A stretch of DNA of 64,000 nt from CAYSLU01 sp964431965 (lineage in GTDB: Bacteria; Verrucomicrobiota; Kiritimatiellia; CAIKKV01; CAYSLU01). The position numbers were made by a program, and so were the translations under genes. The notes under the pieces were generated by a model that was not told where the DNA came from, made no database searches, and saw only the letters and a program-made list of their open reading frames with translations. Below are positions 60,942 to 64,000 of this stretch, in pieces (the stretch's first letter is position 1; every line of letters begins with the position of its first letter). The stretch covers positions 11,978 through 75,977 of the forward strand of contig CAYSLU010000011.1 of the NCBI GenBank assembly GCA_964431965.1. The letters run 5' to 3'.

Positions 60942-63860
60942 TCACACCCGTTCCAGCGCCAGCAGCCAGAAGGGCTCTCCGCCGACTTGTACGGTACGCG
61001 TCTCCAGGACCCGCCACGGCTGGCCCGGCGCCAGATCCACGGACTTCGCGCCGTCCGCGCGGGGCACCAGCACGGGGCGCGGGATAGGCATGCGGGCCGC
61101 CAGCCCGTCCTCGGTGCACGCGATGCGCTGGACGCCGTCGGCGACCGCAACCGTTTCCACCCGCAGCAGCTCATCGACGAGCGCCTCCGTGGCGTTCCAG
61201 TAGTGCGAGAAGTGGTCGTAGAACGCATCGCGTGTCGGCACACCCCACATCTCCACGGGCTCACCGGGCGCGTAGCGCTCGAACGAATGGCGCCGCTCCC
61301 AGTAGGCGAGGTACTTGATCGGGTCGCCGCCGTGGCTGTCGTACGCATTGGCCCAGCCGCCGTGCTCGGCATCCCTCGAGACGAACGTGCGCTGTAACAT
61401 CTGGTGGATCTTGTAGTGCATGAGGCGGAAGTCGTCCTCGTCCACCCAGCCGCGCCGGCGGGACAAGTAGAGGGCCGGCAGCAGCTCGCAGTCCAGCCAA
61501 CAGGCGGGCTCGATATCGGTGTCGCGGATGGAGTAGCGCGCCATGTGCGTGTGCTCCTCCACGCCGAACCGCATGTCGAAATCGTAGATCAGGTCCCGCA
61601 TGGCCCACCGAGTGAGGTGCGGGCTCACGCCAGCCTCGGCGGCGACGGAGATCCGGGGAACCGGATCGAGGTGCGAGCCGCAGTTATGCCAGTGGCGGAA
61701 GCCCGGGCTGAACGGCTCGCCCGGCGTGTTCCCGCCGATCGCGACCTCGGCGTACGTGGTGTGGCGGACCGGCAGCCAGCCCTCGACCCAGAACCGCTCG
61801 AGCGTGTTCTTCACGCAGCGCCTGAGCATGGCGGCGTCATTCCGCGGGTCGTCGCCCCCGGCCTCGATCGCCTCGGCGAGCAGGTGCACGCCGCGCGTCG
61901 TGTCGCTCACGCCGCCGCCCTTGACGATCTCCCACGAGTCCGGCCGGATCCGCTGGTAGTAGTCGTTCATCACGCCCATCGCGTTCTCGAGATAGGCGCG
62001 GTCACCCAGCAGCTGGTACAGCCGGAAGTTCAGCGTGGCGAACTGGTTCGTGTTGACGGGCCAGAAGAAGAGCGCCTTCCCGTCGGGGCCCCAGCCTCCG
62101 GCGTGCCAGAGGTAGTCCGGCCATCCCCACGTGTTGTTCCCGCCCCGGTGCTCGACGAACCAGCGGATCCCCGCGTCCACGGCATCCTTCAGCGCGGGCT
62201 CGCGGGTGACGCGATACACGCGCGCCATGGCGAGCAGCAGGTAGATCTGCTCGTTCTGGTATATCCCCCCGCCGTTCGCGCCCACGCCGTCGCCCCGCGT
62301 TCCGAAGCGCCCGTCCTGAATCCAGCGCGCCGCATGGAGCGCGGCGTCGAGCGCGACGTCCCGGAACCGCCCCCACCCCGTCTTCTCGTGCAGCCGGATC
62401 ATCTCGCCGATCGCCGCCATGCAGGTGTCGGAATCGTCGCGGAACGTGCCGTCCGTCCTCACCGCATTGCGGATCCGGCCGGGCCGCATCAGGTGGTCCA
62501 GGTTCAGGTTGGCCCAGCGGCACAGCCGCTCGAAGGTCTCGAGGAAGGCCAGGCTTCGCTTGACCGGAACCGAGCCCAGCACAGGAAACGTATCCAGCGT
62601 GTCGAACACCTCGCACACCCGATCCACGGTGTCAGCGAGCACCAGCATGTAGCGGTCGCACGAGTGGTAATGCCCCTCCACCTCGGACCCCCACGGCTCG
62701 AGCGCCGCGATTCGATTCCGCCCGCTGCGGCCGGCCTTGAACGGGTGATCGGGAAAGTGGCTCCGGCCGTGCGCCGTGATCCCGACGGCCGCGCGGCCGT
62801 CCTCCAGCGCCAGCCAGTTCCACCCTTTCTGCTTGCGCTCGCCGTCGTAGACCAGGCTCAACTCACGATCCGACTCGACGACCCCGAACCGGTGCAGATG
62901 GTCGCGCACCGTGCTGCCCGTGGCCCGCATCGCAACCACAAATGCGGCGTAGTGGACGCCCGCGTAGGGGCTCGCGAGCTGTCCGGCATAACAGCGCTTG
63001 TGCTGTTCGGGGGGAAGCTCGGGTCGCGACCGAACGGTCCGGTAGTCGCTGAACTCGAGCACGAGTGCTCCCGCGTGGCGGAAGATCCGCAGGGTGGTCT
63101 CAACGCGGCCCGCCTTCACCTCCGCGCGGACTCGCACCACGAGCACGACGCCGGAGCTGACCTCGGGCACGAACTCGACGCGGCCGCCGGAGCCGGCTCG
63201 CAGTTCGTCCAGCGTCTCGGTCGGCAGCCAGCGCCACGTCAGCCCGCGCGGCACCCGGTTCGACCCATCGGCCCGCGCCGCGAAATCGATCTGGTACTCG
63301 CGCGCGGCGTCGAAGTGAACCAGCTGGCGGCGGCCGGCCTTGACCGCATAGCCCGATCCGGTCTGCATGAGACGCAGGGCGTCCCGTGACTCAACCCGCG
63401 GAGGCGGCGCGTGCAGCGAGTATTCGACCTTCACGCCCTCCAGCCGGGCCCGGTCGCGCGAGTCCCAAAGCCGCAAGTCGATGGATCCATCGGGACGCCA
63501 GCGGCCGGGCGCACCGGCGCCCACCGGCTCAGCCTCGGGCGTGTGGAAGCACAGCCGGGTGTCGGCCGTCGGCGAGTCACCGCACGCCCACCGATCGAAC
63601 CCGTCCCCGCGGTCCATGTGGACGGCGGCGGCGACCGGGCCCCTCGGACCTGATGCCACGACCCGAAACGAGCGAATCGCATGCAAGTCGGTGCCGGGAG
63701 GCAGCGCGGGCTCGAGGTCAATGAGCTTGAGGCGGACCAGATGCCCGTGGCGGCGCCACACTCCTTCGCGGGTCGGAATGGTCCGGTGGATGATGCGGAA
63801 TCCGGCGTTGGCGTCGGCCGTGTCGTCAGGCGCGTTCGGTCGAGAGGGGTCCATGGGCAT
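60942..63860 (-). CDS. Large uncharacterised (alpha/alpha)-toroid protein, possibly a glycoside hydrolase or lyase
   Basis: The 972-residue protein has no signal peptide. Its first half (about 1-420) is beta-rich (for example VVLVVRVRAEVKAGRVETTL). From about 430 it becomes helical with repeated hairpins (FETFERLCRWANLNLDHL, GGIYQNEQIYLLLAMARVYR and EALVDELLRVETVAVA), as in (alpha/alpha)6 or (alpha/alpha)7 toroid sugar enzymes. I could not name the family. His- and Trp-rich stretches such as FRHWHNCGSHLDP may form the active site. ATG 63860 is chosen because GGGAG lies upstream; a second ATG at 63854 and the longer reading are alternatives. The three-prime end lies 24 bases from the decayed DUF5615 remnant. 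Confidence 0.6.
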   Translation of the reverse strand: MPMDPSRPNAPDDTADANAGFRIIHRTIPTREGVWRRHGHLVRLKLIDLEPALPPGTDLHAIRSFRVVASGPRGPVAAAVHMDRGDGFDRWACGDSPTADTRLCFHTPEAEPVGAGAPGRWRPDGSIDLRLWDSRDRARLEGVKVEYSLHAPPPRVESRDALRLMQTGSGYAVKAGRRQLVHFDAAREYQIDFAARADGSNRVPRGLTWRWLPTETLDELRAGSGGRVEFVPEVSSGVVLVVRVRAEVKAGRVETTLRIFRHAGALVLEFSDYRTVRSRPELPPEQHKRCYAGQLASPYAGVHYAAFVVAMRATGSTVRDHLHRFGVVESDRELSLVYDGERKQKGWNWLALEDGRAAVGITAHGRSHFPDHPFKAGRSGRNRIAALEPWGSEVEGHYHSCDRYMLVLADTVDRVCEVFDTLDTFPVLGSVPVKRSLAFLETFERLCRWANLNLDHLMRPGRIRNAVRTDGTFRDDSDTCMAAIGEMIRLHEKTGWGRFRDVALDAALHAARWIQDGRFGTRGDGVGANGGGIYQNEQIYLLLAMARVYRVTREPALKDAVDAGIRWFVEHRGGNNTWGWPDYLWHAGGWGPDGKALFFWPVNTNQFATLNFRLYQLLGDRAYLENAMGVMNDYYQRIRPDSWEIVKGGGVSDTTRGVHLLAEAIEAGGDDPRNDAAMLRRCVKNTLERFWVEGWLPVRHTTYAEVAIGGNTPGEPFSPGFRHWHNCGSHLDPVPRISVAAEAGVSPHLTRWAMRDLIYDFDMRFGVEEHTHMARYSIRDTDIEPACWLDCELLPALYLSRRRGWVDEDDFRLMHYKIHQMLQRTFVSRDAEHGGWANAYDSHGGDPIKYLAYWERRHSFERYAPGEPVEMWGVPTRDAFYDHFSHYWNATEALVDELLRVETVAVADGVQRIACTEDGLAARMPIPRPVLVPRADGAKSVDLAPGQPWRVLETRTVQVGGEPFWLLALERV

Positions 63861-64000
63861 CCTTTCTCCCGAGCCCCGGCCTGGGGCGGCGGGCATGTGC
63901 CATGTACGCGGAGCGCCAGCGGATGTCCAGCCCGGTCGGAGCGGTTCCTGCGATTCAGACAGTGGGGAGGCGGGCGGCGGGCGGCAGGCGCGGTAGCGGG
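63861..64000. other. Right edge of window
   Basis: Upstream region of the large leftward gene, including its GGGAG ribosome binding site. No other feature was recognised in the last 140 bases. Confidence 0.4.

Noticed and set aside
1..64000. CRISPR arrays, tRNA, rRNA, complete insertion sequences or prophage
   Set aside because: No regularly spaced repeats, no recognisable tRNA or rRNA sequence and no transposase, integrase or phage structural gene was seen; weak tRNA-like structures cannot be excluded by eye.

Overview
The window is high-G+C bacterial DNA, densely packed with genes, and most likely comes from the PVC superphylum (Kiritimatiellota, Lentisphaerota or a close Verrucomicrobiota relative). 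This is inferred from family content: a giant secreted DUF2341/LamG protein, a MurC-MurB fusion in a compact division cluster, an ECF sigma/FecR/ExbBD operon, UroD-like and Gfo/Idh/MocA sugar genes, and several large (alpha/alpha)6-type proteins. No rRNA or tRNA gene and no CRISPR array was recognised. Many neighbouring genes overlap by the four bases ATGA or GTGA, so translational coupling is common.

Layout. 0-3.6 kb: the start of a LutA/LldE-type Fe-S oxidoreductase (cut by the window edge), leuC-leuD, and a convergent aldo/keto reductase. 3.6-4.3 kb: a VapBC toxin-antitoxin pair. 4.3-10.6 kb: a 1369-residue secreted LamG/SGNH-hydrolase protein and a GH36 alpha-galactosidase. 10.7-16.3 kb: a LysR regulator divergent from a giant 2-hydroxyacyl-CoA dehydratase activase, with a clear LysR-type operator between them. 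16.0-18.4 kb: a second VapBC pair coupled to a cytosolic 5'-nucleotidase and a TauE/SafE exporter. 18.8-25.5 kb: murC-murB fusion, ddl, ftsQ, ftsA, ftsZ. 25.6-38.5 kb (minus strand): a nine-gene glycan assembly and export cluster with a glycosidase-GT2 fusion, two ABC half-exporters, two GT4 enzymes, two paralogous glycosyltransferase-like proteins, a methyltransferase and a ChbG-type deacetylase. 38.8-45.9 kb (plus strand): FecR, a TPR protein, ExbB, ExbD, an FHA-TM-CBM9 protein and an ECF sigma factor. 46-64 kb: carbohydrate-related accessory genes, a third VapBC pair followed by a 28-residue SEC-C microprotein, a BIME-like double hairpin, an 80-bp palindromic element and a decayed DUF433/DUF5615 module.

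Two regions look most novel. The first is the ExbB-ExbD operon, in which the place usually held by TonB is taken by a protein with a cytoplasmic FHA domain, one membrane helix, an Ala/Pro-rich linker and a carbohydrate-binding CBM9-like domain; FecR and an ECF sigma factor flank it. It could be an energised carbohydrate-sensing or envelope-spanning machine. The second is the divergent glycan-export cluster headed by a glycosidase-glycosyltransferase fusion. The two share a divergent intergenic region with a good promoter. Functions beyond family level are inference from sequence alone.
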